This document shows positions 34,105-44,742 of a stretch of DNA of 64,000 bases, piece by piece. The stretch spans positions 20,656,214 to 20,720,213 of the forward strand of contig OW203725.1 of NCBI GenBank assembly GCA_934045075.1. The letters run 5' to 3'. Origin of the DNA: Yponomeuta sedellus (Eukaryota; Arthropoda; Insecta; Lepidoptera; Yponomeutidae). Each line of letters starts with the position of its first letter. The first letter of the stretch is position 1. The position numbers and the translations under genes were made by a program. The notes beneath the pieces were generated by a model that was not told the origin of the DNA, searched no databases, and was given only the letters and a program-made list of their open reading frames with translations.

Positions 34105-34303
34105 ATAGTCAGGGAGATGGTCGGGTAAGCGGCCAAACACCAGTTGGCCGACCCTGGTATCGCTAGGACGAAGTGGCAAGGACCTGCGTGAGGTTTTAGC
34201 TGTCGATTGGCAGGAGACTGCGGAGGTCAGAGATAAGTGGCGAATTCTTGTGTCGGAGATCAAGACCCACTTCGGGTCGTCAAGCCTGCGGAGTATGTAA
34301 GTG
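34105..34303 (+). pseudogene. LINE-like ORF2 C-terminal fragment in al intron 3
   Basis: One frame reads RPNTSWPTLVSLGRSGKDLR, then LAVDWQETAEVRDKWRILVS, and stops at about 34301. The W..LV......L...A.DR..W..LV layout resembles the C-terminal end of insect LINE proteins (here DK for DR). It starts 25 bp after the homeobox exon donor, in the same orientation as the gene. The family is unsure. Confidence 0.45.
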
Positions 34304-34578
34304 TTATAGCCAGCTCATTTACACACTGCTTACTAGGCGTCTTCTGCGATCTTTTGATGACAGCATCCGAGAACCTTTAGCTGTAGTAACCACTTACTAG
34401 TAAGTTGTGACAGTCAGTCGGCAGCACAAACAACGGTAAGCCAGCAGGTAAAACGAAAAACTCGAGAGTTCAGGATAGGAGGCAGGAGAAGTTAGGTCTC
34501 AATAAACATAATGGTACAGACATTTTGTGCCATTAGCTCACCTACACCGTGGTACAGATAAAGTAAGGAACTGTTATA

Positions 34579-34715
34579 GGGCCAGTTTCTGAGTTGATAA
34601 TTTCACTAAGTAAATACTTAAGTAACGTTTTGTCATGCTCTTTTCTGAGAAATTCGAAGAGTCAGAACTACAGTAAGTATTTACTTAGCGAAATTCTCAA
34701 TTCAGATACTGGTCC
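34579..34715. mobile_element. 137-bp MITE, GGCCAGTTTCTGAATTG family
   Basis: Terminal inverted repeats run GGCCAGTTTCTGA.TTGA and TCAATTCAGATACTGGTCC, continuing inward as AATTTCACTAAGTAAATACT. The flanks share ATAG on both sides, a possible target duplication. Three further copies occur at 20964, 23772 and 29376. Confidence 0.8.
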
Positions 34716-34827
34716 ATAGTATTCTGAATACGATATGAACGTTTGAGTAATCGGTTGCTATTGAATTTCATCTCTTCTATGCCTTGGGTAAGGATCGAAT
34801 ATTTCAGTGCTCAGTTTAAACTCGTAA

Positions 34828-35012
34828 AGACAGCCTCGATTGTCTAGCAGTTAAAACGCTTCACTACTGAATCAGAGGTCGTAGGTTCGATTCCCACTGG
34901 AGGCCGCCGTACTAAATTAATACAAATGGACTCAGGCCGGGTGTATTTCCATGTTTATAATGTCCTTGCGTGGACAGGATATCACGTTTGGTACCACAAC
35001 AAGTGATTATAT
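34828..35012 (+). mobile_element. tRNA-headed SINE, family D, before the last al exon
   Basis: CCTCGATTGTCTAGCAGTTA, GTCGTAGGTTCGATTCCC, GGAGGCCGCCGTACTAAATT, GGACAGGATATCACGTTTGG. It ends about 40 bp before the terminal exon, so the acceptor region is squeezed between SINE and exon. Confidence 0.65.
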
Positions 35013-35052
35013 TGTGTGAAAGTTATCTAAACGAAATCTTTTCCTCCACCAG

Positions 35053-35380
35053 GTACGCAAACTCCCCGGTCCTCGGCGCACAGTACCTCGGCGCCCCCCT
35101 GCCGCGGCCGCCCCTTTTCGGGGCCCCCTTATACACCAACTCACCGCCCTTCCACACGCTGCTGGCCGGACTGGCGCCCCCGCGCCGCTCCCCGGAGCCC
35201 CCGCCAGTCTCACCCCCCATCTCCCCGGGGAGCGAGTCTCCCCCCGCGACCTCGCAACCGAACGGTCCCGAGGTCGAACTAAGATCCTCGAGCATAGCAG
35301 CGCTGAGAATGGCTGCGCGAGAGCACGAACTGCGGCTGGAAATGTTAAGGCAGAGACATCACACAGACCTAATTAGTTGA
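35053..35380 (+). CDS. al: aristaless-type homeobox gene, terminal coding exon with OAR motif and stop
   Basis: The acceptor is TCCTCCACCAG at 35052. The first G completes the split Arg codon and the exon then reads YANSPVLGAQYLGAPLPRPP, a long Pro/Ser/Gly-rich segment, and SSSIAALRMAAREHELRLEM (from about 35285) close to the C-terminus, with TGA at 35378-35380. The SSIAALRxxAREHE core is the OAR (aristaless) domain of paired-like factors, thought to modulate activity. Visible protein totals about 278 residues; Drosophila Al is about 400, so an N-terminal portion is missing upstream. An apparent ATG at 34970 lies in the intron inside a SINE and is not a start. The intron before this exon (973 bp) carries three repeat fragments. 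Confidence 0.94.
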
Positions 35381-36290
35381 GGGAGGCGGGTCGGGTGCTA
35401 GGTGAAATTGTTGAGTGAGATTTTTACTTTCCGCTCCGTCTAATTAGACTTTAATAAGTGTTATGGAAGTTTTGTGAATCGTATACGCATATTAGCGGGA
35501 AATTCAACAGCTGTTTTCTGAAACGGCATTATTTGACCTCTGAATTCCTCTGAATTTCTCTAAGTTTATCATCTTTTAATTCAGTTACGAATCATTCTTT
35601 TGTTCAACATAGTGAATTAATAAAACTATTCCGTTAATTAAAAAAAAAACATAGACCTTTTGTTAAGAATTGTAATAGGTGTTCCAACTCCCAAAAAGGT
35701 AAACGGGAGGGAGTAAGTCCACAAATGAATAAAAAGACCAGAAATCTTGACAAATAAACATTATTATTGAAGACATTCGATATGTATATTATGACACTGA
35801 CCTCGTAAGATTCAAATTGAATTCGTGACTTCGGTTAATTAACGTATATGAATCAACTATTGTATTAAAGAAATAAATAAGCTAAGTAATAAAATCCGTC
35901 CAGTTAAAAGGGGTAATTGTTATTTATTATAGATTTAATTATAGTTAAATTACTTAACATCCTAGTTGTAAGATTGATTATATTTCCGTCAAACTCAATA
36001 TGTATACCTAGATTTATATTTACCTACCCGTTTTTTCAGTGATGTATAAAATACCAATGTTATGCAATACATGCCTTCTTGTAATTAATCTAGTGTCAGA
36101 CAATAAATTAACGTTGAAATGTTACAATATTCTTCTTATTAGATATTTGGTAATAATTATTAGTACCAAAGACCTCACTATGTTTGAACAAACTTTCCTT
36201 GGCCTAAGTTTCTAAAAAAATATTGAGTTTCCTGAAAACATACCCAATGAAATATAATGAATTTATTTATGAACTTGGTTTTGTTTTATT
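35381..36290 (+). other. probable al 3' UTR and downstream AT-rich DNA
   Basis: This AT-rich sequence follows the al stop. An AATAAA at about 35619 is followed within about 30 bases by an A-run, and further AATAAA-like hexamers occur near 35737, 35872 and 36100, so polyadenylation could occur at any of these. No other gene or known repeat family is seen until the LINE/SINE tail at 36295. Confidence 0.45.
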
Positions 36291-36294
36291 CTCT

Positions 36295-36545
36295 ATTACA
36301 TCTTCATCTTCTTCAGGCTATATTAGTCCACTGCTGGACATAGCCCTCCCGTAATGAGCGGTATAGCGCAAGGTTGTGCCATCATTGGGGGGTAATGCTC
36401 ATAATCCCCACGCTGGGCATGCGGGTTGGGGGTCGCAGTTTGGTGGAATTGTAGTGCAGGGGGCGTTGCTGCCCACCCCCCGCTTTGTGTCTCTTAGTCG
36501 CCTTTTACGACAGCCGCGAGAAGAATATGGGTTGGAGCTATTCTC
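36295..36545 (-). mobile_element. SINE-like element with the LINE GAAGAAG tail, longer copy
   Basis: On the minus strand: GGCTGTCGTAAAAGGCGACT, AAGAGACACAAAGCGGGGG, GGGCAGCAACGCCCCCTGCA, the block shared with 29990, then the tail TCCAGCAGTGGACTAATATA and GAAGAAGATGAAG. Confidence 0.6.
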
Positions 36546-36775
36546 TATGCTGACACCGCACAGCAGCTCTATTACATATCTATATGGAATACTCTACTTT
36601 AAGACTAACATAATGCCTCAACACTGAAGAAGCAGTCAACCCCGTCACCATCAACTGTACGCGCGGAAAAGCACTAGACGTCATTGGGAAGCTGGAATCC
36701 CTTCAAAAGCTCTGGAGCGTTTTCGAAAGTGCTAGGTTCTAAAAGAAAAGAGAAAGTGAGTAATCTCATCGATCA

Positions 36776-36885
36776 ATCTCCACCAACCCGGACTTGGCCC
36801 CCGTGGTGGAGTATAGCTTAACCTTCCTGCGATGCAGGAAGAGACCCGTACCTCGGCAGCGGGGACATACAAGGGTTGATATCAA
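36776..36885 (+). mobile_element. 5S-like SINE (family C), 3' fragment
   Basis: CTCCACCAACCCGGACTTGG to GGGGACATACAAGGGTTGAT only. Confidence 0.65.
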
Positions 36886-37635
36886 TTAATCTCATAGATT
36901 TACTACGTACAACGGCCGATTACAGGGCTAAGTACGCTGGTAGAAAGCAGGACTTACATTCGGGAGGGAGGAGGGTACGAATCCACGTACGATTTTTGTC
37001 GATTTTTTTTGACTGATACAATACCTCCCGATATAATTTATTGAGTAAAAGGAGCCGTCCTCCAAATTAAATTTCAATAAGCAGCAATTGGAAACAGTAA
37101 ACGATCCTCCTTCAGAGAAACCAAAGAGAACTAATCCAATTTTGACTTTAAACAGTCGGGCTATCAATCATCCGGTTATTACACGTCATAAGTCGAAATA
37201 AAACTCTGTGAGCGTTTCGTTTGCTGACGTTTCAAGCTCTAATAGCTCCTAATTCAGTTAGGAATAAAAGTCAATTTCGGTGCACAAGTCGGCAGACTTA
37301 GTCCAAGTACAGACGATCCTGTGCTTCGCTTACATTTAGATTTGGATTCTGAGCAATTTTTCTAACATCTATCACGAACATTATTACGCTCCGGGTATAG
37401 TCTATTGTTATTTATTAATATATTGTTATTTAATAATAGTGATTGTTAAGTATATTATTTTATCTACTCCGATACAATAATGCAAAGATTATAAAACTGA
37501 AAACAAAACTCTTATGACAAACATTACGCATAGGCCAAAAATAAAAATAAAAAAGTTTTATTACGATACAGGTCTTGTATGGACACCTGTATCATAATAT
37601 AACTCTTTTATCATAACGATACACCTTTTCACTTT
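36886..37635. other. unannotated
   Basis: No supported feature. Confidence 0.4.
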
Positions 37636-37752
37636 GGCACTTTTTCAGGTGCCGTGGTCATCCGGGACCACGGCACCTGAAAAAGTGCCGAAACGTTGGA
37701 AAATTGTAAAAATGTAATAAACGAGCATAAATCCGTATAAAAACAGTTTTAA
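37636..37752. repeat. foldback element with perfect 24-bp central stem
   Basis: GGCACTTTTTCAGGTGCCGT and onward (37636-37659) pairs exactly with 37666-37689. Only the right outer arm (GAAACGTTGGAAAATTGTAA to AAACAGTTTT) remains. Confidence 0.8.
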
Positions 37753-38741
37753 TTCTGCTTAATATTATTTTATGTATTATATAGTATGAGAGTAAATAAA
37801 GTAGTGTATGACACTGTACATAACTTGGTCTTAATAACACTCGTGTGATACTATAAAAAAACTGGGTTACGGGTCGTTTTTTAAAACACACTCGTGTTAT
37901 AAGAACCCATATTTGCAGGGTAAAAATCGCTGTCATCATTCTAAATAGTCTTATGTTTTCAACATTGTAAACTTTGCAAAAAACTTATTACCCCCGGTTT
38001 CTCATACACTAACAATACTAGAAAGCTGAAATCTGGCTTAGATATGCACCAAAGTGACGCCAACAAAACGATGGGATAGAATCTTAAAAAAAATGTAGGG
38101 TATCTAGTTACCTACACCTAAATTAGGGCTGCAATTTTTTTTCTCCCTTAAATCATAGTGTGGAATATCGTTGGATTGGTCGTGTAAAAATATTGTGTAC
38201 ATATGAGCCTTTTTTCTTCGTTTTGATTTCCGACGCAGTCAATAAAAAAACAAAGCGTGCACCTGTTAAGTTGTGATACCCGCTGCCCGATCGTCTGTAG
38301 ATGCTTTATCTCTGTTGAATAAGGAAGACTACTAACCGTTGGTGCCTGGCACCATTTATCAACGAAACAATACAGTACGAGGCACATTTATTACATAATC
38401 AACCCTAATTAAAACGTATTTCAATAAGAAATTCAATTATAAGAATTAAAAATAAACTATCCGATTCGTGGGAAATAGACAGTGCGCGGGCAATCGACAA
38501 AGGCAATACTTTGATTTCGTAAGTTCAATGAATATAAGATTCAATTATTTTGGCCTTATAGTTTTTTGTTGACTAATTAATGATTGGTTGTGATTTATTG
38601 TAAAAGGAAAAGGTTAATGGTCTCTTAGATCAAAGAAAACTTACCAGACTTCTTGAGTTATACTATGTCGTTGCTTTTTCCTAGACACGCAGAAATCTCA
38701 TTGGTTTAAAGGCAGCGTTTTCGTAATTCGTAATTTTGTAA
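37753..38741. other. unannotated
   Basis: No supported feature. Confidence 0.4.
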
Positions 38742-39105
38742 TAAGCGGTGGTAGCTCAGTGGGTACCATGCACTACCAAGGTATACCATGTAGTACCATG
38801 GACTCACAAGGGAGAGCCCCAATTTCAATCCCCAGTGCGGGCATGTACCAATGACTTTGTTTAATTTCAAAGTTACGTACATTTGCGAATTTGTAGTCGC
38901 ATTACCACACGCTAACGGTGAAGGAAAACATCGTGAGGAAACCCGCGGCTGAGTTGGCTCCGCACGTATTGACAAGTCTTTCCTGTGGGCTAGGCCGACT
39001 AAGCTGTCAGGATGGTATAGGTGCTGGGTAAGCCTACACCATCTATAAAAAAAAACCATGTCCCAGGCACTACAGCGTCGGAGTGGTCCCTTCACCCATC
39101 TGGAA
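38742..39105 (+). mobile_element. family B-like SINE with distinct 3' end
   Basis: GCGGTGGTAGCTCAGTGGGT, GCGGGCATGTACCAATGACT, CTAACGGTGAAGGAAAACAT, then a different tail. The tail includes CGTCGGAGTGGTCC and its complement at 39076-39089/39107-39120. Its last about 90 bp recur in opposite orientation at 62247-62322. Confidence 0.6.
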
Positions 39106-39119
39106 AGGACCACTCCGAC

Positions 39120-39157
39120 GAGATGATTTATACACCGGACGCTGTATAAATCATCTC
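39120..39157. repeat. 15-bp perfect hairpin
   Basis: GAGATGATTTATACA and its complement, 8-nt loop CCGGACGC. It directly follows another 14-bp stem (39076-39120). Confidence 0.7.
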
Positions 39158-40214
39158 ATTAAGTAGATGCAAAAAGGCCAATATTATTATTACTAATATT
39201 TCGTAATTATTAGTTAAAAAAATCATTTATTTAGAGTTTAAATAAATTAAATTTATTTCTTAAGAATAAAAGTCAAAATTTTAGACTATTACTTTTAAGA
39301 ATAAACGTAGAATAAAACAAAATTTAGTTGAGAAATTCGCAAACACTTAGAAATTAACAATTAACCCGACCCGCGCGCGGTATGCTCGCATATCCCTGGC
39401 TGACTACTAACCCTTCTCATAGGAACGAGTTTGTGTTGAGACCTTTTTGGTAAACTGAGTGCCTTTTTTTTGAAAAACAAAATAGCTAATTTGATAACTG
39501 TTGTTGTCAAACCACCCAAAATTGGTGTACAGGTTTTTTGAAACTGATTACTAGTAGGTACGGTCTATACGGTCTATACTTCACTCGACAATATATAATA
39601 TTTTATAATATGGGATGAACTCCGAAGTGTAAAAAATATATAAATATAATATTGTGCTTTATACATACGATGGAACCAGTCTCAAAGGTTTGTATCAAAC
39701 AGTTCATATTTTTTTCTCGATTTCAGGATTGGATGCATAACAAAATTATATTTAGGAGTAAAATAAGTAATAAACCCATAAACAATAAAATGCCCTTGTA
39801 AACAGCACAATAGCACACTATTTAGCACTAGGATTATTGTAAAATACTGACCCCTGAGACACAGGCCTAAAACCTAGTTCAGGGGTCAGGGTTCAATATT
39901 ATTTTATAAGTGTGTAAGATTGAAAATGTTTTCATGTTATAATTCTTGTAATGCTTTTTTTATAGAAATAAACTTATTATTATTATTATTAAGTTCATAC
40001 CAATATGAAAAAATATATGTGCTGTATTCATACATATAATATTCGCATGTTTAAAAAGATGTAATGTTTTCTATCGTGTGGCATGAGGAAAACCAAGATC
40101 TTTTCCAAGTTCTAATTACTATATTTGACTATATTTTACTGAATTAAACAAAAAAATAAAAATCTAATATTTTAATAATCTTATAGCAATAAATAAATAG
40201 CTTTTAATTTAATT
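39158..40214. other. unannotated, AT-rich
   Basis: A small stem CTGACCCCTGA/TCAGGGGTCAG (about 39847-39890) is followed by a TTATTATTATTATT tail at 39975, likely a retroelement end. Confidence 0.4.
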
Positions 40215-40515
40215 GTAATGCGGCGCTGATCCAGGCGAGCTGAGCGGGCTGCCAGTCCCGCCTCTACGGCCTCCCGACTGGGTGCTACGAAATGCTTGTG
40301 GCGTCCTAGGCACGAGCAGTAGCGAGAGCGATATTTTGCTTGCCCTATTAAGTAAAAAATGCAGTGGAGCAGAGCGGGCCTGCCTCAGTGACTGAGCCTG
40401 TCCCGCTCCAATGTCTTCAGTGCCTGTCTCGATTCCAAGGCTTTCCTATGGCTGCTTCGAAACGCTTTTAGCGCTTAAGGGAGTAGCGGTAGCGAGGGCG
40501 TTTTCTGTTTTGCTT
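40215..40515. other. GC-rich unclassified segment with two related halves
   Basis: Two blocks (40275-40345 and 40440-40510) share GCTACGAAATGCTT/GCTTCGAAACGCTT and AGCAGTAGCGAGAGCG/AGCGGTAGCGAGGGCG, each followed by a TTTTGCTT stretch. No coding frame. Possibly an old repeat. Confidence 0.4.
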
Positions 40516-40977
40516 TTTTAAGTGTAAATTCGTCTTTGATATTGTTATAAATCATATGTCAAGTAAACGAAAATATTTTCTTTCATCTAAATTTGAAAAC
40601 TTGATTTTCAAGTCATTAAGACATTATATCTTCAGCCTGATCACGTAAGGATTAGCTATGATGTCTTGCTATATTTCTTAATTTAAAGTTTTCATACAAA
40701 TTTTATGAAAAATGAGAAGGTAATTTTGTGACATGTGACACTTTGCAATATCAACGACGTAATGTTAGAATAATGTTAAATTTTCTTCCATCTGGCAATT
40801 TTACCATTTCACCAACATAGAAGACAAGCATGATGGTTCGATATGCTATGTTGTGTGCTACGGGTTCAATACTTTACGCTTGGACCAAAAGGTAAAAGAC
40901 GCCTTCTTGCTTGCACTGCACTACGTATCAGATGGAATGGGTTCGAGTCCCGGCATGGGTGAAGGTTTTAAAATTAT

Positions 40978-41208
40978 AGTCTGTTAGCTTTTAGAATATA
41001 CCTCGGGCTCTAGAGTAGGCTTCGGTTTTCGCCAATTTTCGCCGGTTTTCGTACTGATGATCGAGTTCTGATTTCGAAATTAAGTGTCTTATTAGTTCCG
41101 ATTTCGAAAGTAAGTGTTATATTAGTTCCAATATTTCTATTACACGAATATATCCGATTCTATACGATAGTAGCTGATGTACGAGTATATTCTAAAATCT
41201 AACAGACT
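40978..41208. mobile_element. 231-bp MITE with AGTCTGTTAG termini
   Basis: Inverted termini AGTCTGTTAGCTTTTAGAAT and ATTCTAAAATCTAACAGACT with TATA-like flanks. Internal GGCTCTAGAGTAGGCTTCGG is shared with the copy at 47115. Confidence 0.75.
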
Positions 41209-41874
41209 ATACAATGTAAACATGAAATAATTCTACACTCTAGAGCATTTTTCTTGCACCAACCCCCAAGATCCAAGATGTGGTCGGACGCTGGGCGTAG
41301 ACTTCGCTAAATCTAATTACGTATCCAGACAAAAAACACACGTTTCACAACATTTTTGTATATTTTACGAAGTCCTCCTAGAATTGATCGTGTGAAACGG
41401 ACGCGCCTCTCAGCTTACGTAATAAAAAAAATATTATAACTTTTGCTGACGAGTGCACTTTGACTTCTAAACTACAAGGTGTAACAAAGTTCCCATATCT
41501 CTTTTTACCTGCAACTTTACTCTTTGGGTAAGCTTTTAAATCGCGAAAATAATATCAAAAACCTTTTAATGTCATAGAGATGCTAACTTTAGTATGGTGC
41601 AGCTGATAAATGTTTGGCTAATGTTTTGGTGTAAACGTTTTTATTAAGAAGGAGAAACACACTTTTTGCATAAGTATGTATATTATGTCATCTCTAACAA
41701 AAAGAGTATCGTCGCGAGTGTCACTCAATTACCAGTTTATAATATCAGCTTTAAATTATAAACAGTACATACATTTTTATAACTTGTTTTGTTCTCTGGC
41801 GTTAGGTTTGCAACAAAAATGGGAAAAATTTACTCTCGCGACAATAAGTCGAGTAACCTGGTCTTTTAAGTCAC
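41209..41874. other. unannotated
   Basis: No supported feature. Confidence 0.4.
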
Positions 41875-41975
41875 GACCAATCCGTACTTGGACTTGGAAT
41901 CCGGTGCAGTATGGCCTATACCTTCTTTAAGGAAGAGACCCGTGTCTCTCAGTGGGGACATTATGGGTTGATGAT
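41875..41975 (+). mobile_element. variant family C SINE, 3' fragment
   Basis: It contains CAATCCGTACTTGGACTTGG, AGGAAGAGACCCGTGTCTCT and AGTGGGGACATTATGGGTTG. The TTCTTTAAGGAAGAGACC version resembles the subtype at 56755 and 61165. Confidence 0.5.
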
Positions 41976-42564
41976 GAAGTTGATCTGGTTACAAATCAAT
42001 AATGAGTTGTTCTTATGAGAGTTCTACATATTCAAAAATGTTGCATTATTAAATAAAAAATGCAACAATATTTTTTATTACATTTTTGGAATTATGGACC
42101 CATCTATTCTTGATGAATTTCTAGACTTTCTATGACTAAAAGTTCGCTTCACGACAAAAGTACTGCATTCTTAAATACTTATTACAATTTCGTAGAATTT
42201 ATACCAAAAGGGCGGCGACGGTGCATCTGGGCCGGCAATAATTAGTTTGTTTACGGTTTATAATTGCGTGGACTTAATAAAATAGTCCCGCGTGTTACAA
42301 ATTGAATGGGGAAGAAAATTGGCTGTGAATTCCAGACAGACGGTAAGATGTCATTGATGAACGATCCAACAAGTGGTTGGTTAAAAGAAAATTAAATATA
42401 AAAAAGCAAACACTGATGATATTATTGGTCAAGAAAGTAAGAGATGTTATTTGGGGGCAAAACTTACAAGACTACCAGTAAAGAGCGATGGGCTGATGGG
42501 GATGATAGGTATTTCATATATTCTGCTATACCTGCCTTTGGAAATTCAGTATGATATCAGCCCT
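41976..42564. other. unannotated
   Basis: No supported feature. Confidence 0.4.
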
Positions 42565-42745
42565 TTGAATAACCCCACTGCTGAAGCACTGGTCTTTTCC
42601 TGCATCGCAGCAGGAAGGTTAGGCCATACTCCAAGACGGGGGCCAAGTCCGGGTTGGTGGAGGATTGTAAGACAGCGGCGGGTCTTACTGTCAGAAGTTA
42701 TCAAGCCGTCCATAAGGCTTCTGACATGGCTTAACGATAGTAGTG
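42565..42745 (-). mobile_element. 5S-like SINE (family C), 3' part
   Basis: Minus-strand copy from the CAGAAGCCTTATGGACGGCT region to the tail near CAGTGGGGTTATTC. The 5S-like head is absent. Confidence 0.65.
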
Positions 42746-42902
42746 CAGTATGATAATAGTATTCTAATTAAGTCGTGTGGGCCCAGACATTACGAACCTT
42801 CTGCCGGGGTGGCAGGGAGGAGTGAAGAGCTAAAGGGACGCGTTTGCCCAGAAGTGGAATACTAAACCTGCTTATTAAAACATATTTTTTTTATATTCTT
42901 TT

Positions 42903-43078
42903 TTAATGTACTAACCTTAGGACAATTTTTAAAATCCTATTAAGTGACATCGGAATGATGTCGCTGTACCCACATGATTACCGAGACAACCGAGAGCGCT
43001 GGCACGGTTAGCCAGAGGTCGCGGGTTCGATTCCCGGCATGGGTGGAATTTTTAGCCTCTAAATAGGTTTTTAATATT
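42903..43078 (+). mobile_element. family A SINE, rearranged
   Basis: A 5' end in one orientation, then GAGAGCGCTGGCACGGTTAG, GGTTCGATTCC and the tail CTAAATAGGTTTTTAATA. Confidence 0.65.
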
Positions 43079-43099
43079 TTTTTTAGTATAAGTTATTTA

Positions 43100-43335
43100 G
43101 TTTATTAGCCCCAGTGCGGACATGTACCAATGACTTTGTTTTCTAAGTTATGTACATTTGTGAAGTTATAGTTGGCTATACCACTCGCTAACGTGAAGAA
43201 AAACATCGTGAGGAAACCTGTGTCTGAGGTGCCCGAATACCTCAGCGCTTGAAATTGTCAATCCGCGGTGGGCACGCGTGGCAATTAATCCCATACTCTC
43301 TCTCAGAGAGAAGACCTGTGGTATAAGAAATTATT
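43100..43335 (+). mobile_element. family B SINE, first of two
   Basis: GCGGACATGTACCAATGACT to TCTCTCTCAGAGAGAAGACC. Confidence 0.65.
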
Positions 43336-43359
43336 AGGTATTACCAAGTGGTATTATAA

Positions 43360-43680
43360 AAAAAAGTCGTTGGTACATGCCCGCACTGGGAATCGAACTC
43401 ACTTCTGATCCATTGTTCTACCCACTAGGCGAGCGGTTGTAGCGGAACGGTGTAGAACGCCGGCTTCTCAATCGGGAGGTCGTGGGTTCGAACCGCGGCA
43501 TGTACCAATGACTTTGTTTTCTAAGTTATGTACATTTGTGAAATTATAGTAGCAATACTACTCGCTGACGGTGAAGGAAAACATCGTAAGGAAACCCTAG
43601 TGGCTGAGGTGTTAGCGCACCACTGCGCTTGCTACGTACAATGGCCCAACTATGAGGCTCAGTGCGGAAATCTCAGGTCT
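43360..43680 (+). mobile_element. family B SINE, second of two, with opposed fragment
   Basis: A short reversed piece (GTCGTTGGTACATGCCCGCA) is followed by a full forward head GCGGTTGTAGCGGAACGGTG, GGTCGTGGGTTCGAACC and body. An AACT repeat tract starts at 43681. Confidence 0.65.
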
Positions 43681-43708
43681 AACTAACTAACTAACTAACT
43701 AACAAACT
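43681..43708. repeat. AACT microsatellite after SINE
   Basis: Six AACT/AACA units directly after a family B SINE. Confidence 0.85.
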
Positions 43709-43974
43709 ACCCACTAGGCCACCGTCACTACCGCCACATTATTATGTGGCGTGTTACCTAAATATCTCCAACCCTTTCTACTAAAACCAATGGAAAACAC
43801 AACAAATGCCCCGGGGGTCTACCCGCCCCCTAAGCCCAGTTAATTAAGTCCAGCATCCGAAACACCGGGAGCGCATAGTTCACCAACTCTAGAACCCACT
43901 ATATTTCGAAATGATAATGCGTTTCTTTGTCGAGTTTCGAATACATTACTTCTTTTTGCTTTGTTTATTTAATT

Positions 43975-44070
43975 TCCTTGGCCCCGGTGGGGCAGTGGTT
44001 TGGCACGCTGACTGCAAACGAAAGGTCTCGGGTTTGATCACCGCCCGGGTCGAACTAGGATTTCTATTTT
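43975..44070 (+). mobile_element. tRNA-headed SINE fragment, another family
   Basis: GGTGGGGCAGTGGTTTGGCA and GGTCTCGGGTTTGATCACCG resemble A and B boxes. It does not match families A, B or D. Confidence 0.4.
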
Positions 44071-44267
44071 GTCTCGAATGCTATCTATGTATTTATTGAA
44101 TTAAATCTATCGTCTTGTTAGCACCTGTAACACAAGTCGTTTAGTTGTACTTAGTATCATATGGTGCTAACAAGATCTGTGTAATATGCCCATGAATATT
44201 TATTTATTATTCATTTATTTAATGTTAGGATCAACAACAGCGGAACAGGTTATAATTACGTTATAAT

Positions 44268-44372
44268 AAACCAATCCGGACTTGGCACCCGTGGTGGAGT
44301 ACGCCTAACATTCCTGCGATGCAGAAAGAGACCCGTGCCTCGGCAGTGGGGACTTACAAAGGGTTGATTTCA
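44268..44372 (+). mobile_element. 5S-like SINE (family C), 3' fragment
   Basis: CCAATCCGGACTTGGCACCC to GGGGACTTACAAAGGGTTGA. Confidence 0.6.
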
Positions 44373-44742
44373 ACTAATAATAAGGCTAGTGACAGTTGTC
44401 CACAGTGTACCAATTAGTTAATGGAATAAACGCGTTAGCGCAGAGAAGGCGCTGGATATTGATTTAAAAAATGGTTGATAGCCAAATACCGAGTAATTTT
44501 CTAAAAGTATCGACTTTTCAACATAAGTACCTGAGCATGAGAACTGATTAATTTAATTGGTCTCAAGTCAAAAGACGTCAAAATATTTTTTAAGTTAGTA
44601 GAATCACCGAAAGAATGCATGGCACACCTTAGAGCTAATTTTAATTCTTTGCTTTATGTATGTTTCTTATTCTTATACGTACAATATGTAATGGTTTATG
44701 TACATAAGTATATTATTATTGTTAAGTATGATATTATCATTA
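44373..44742. other. unannotated
   Basis: No supported feature. Confidence 0.4.

Noticed and set aside
33665..34263. 147- and 171-codon frames over the homeobox exon
   Set aside because: They are other-frame and antisense shadows of the GC-rich exon. The homeodomain frame 33889-34079 with good splice sites explains the coding signal.
34970..35052. ATG at 34970 as a start for the terminal exon
   Set aside because: It lies in a SINE inside the intron. The acceptor at 35052 joins in phase with the previous exon and restores the al sequence.
35007..35295. Minus-strand frames over the last al exon
   Set aside because: Antisense shadows of a Pro-rich, GC-rich exon; no domain.
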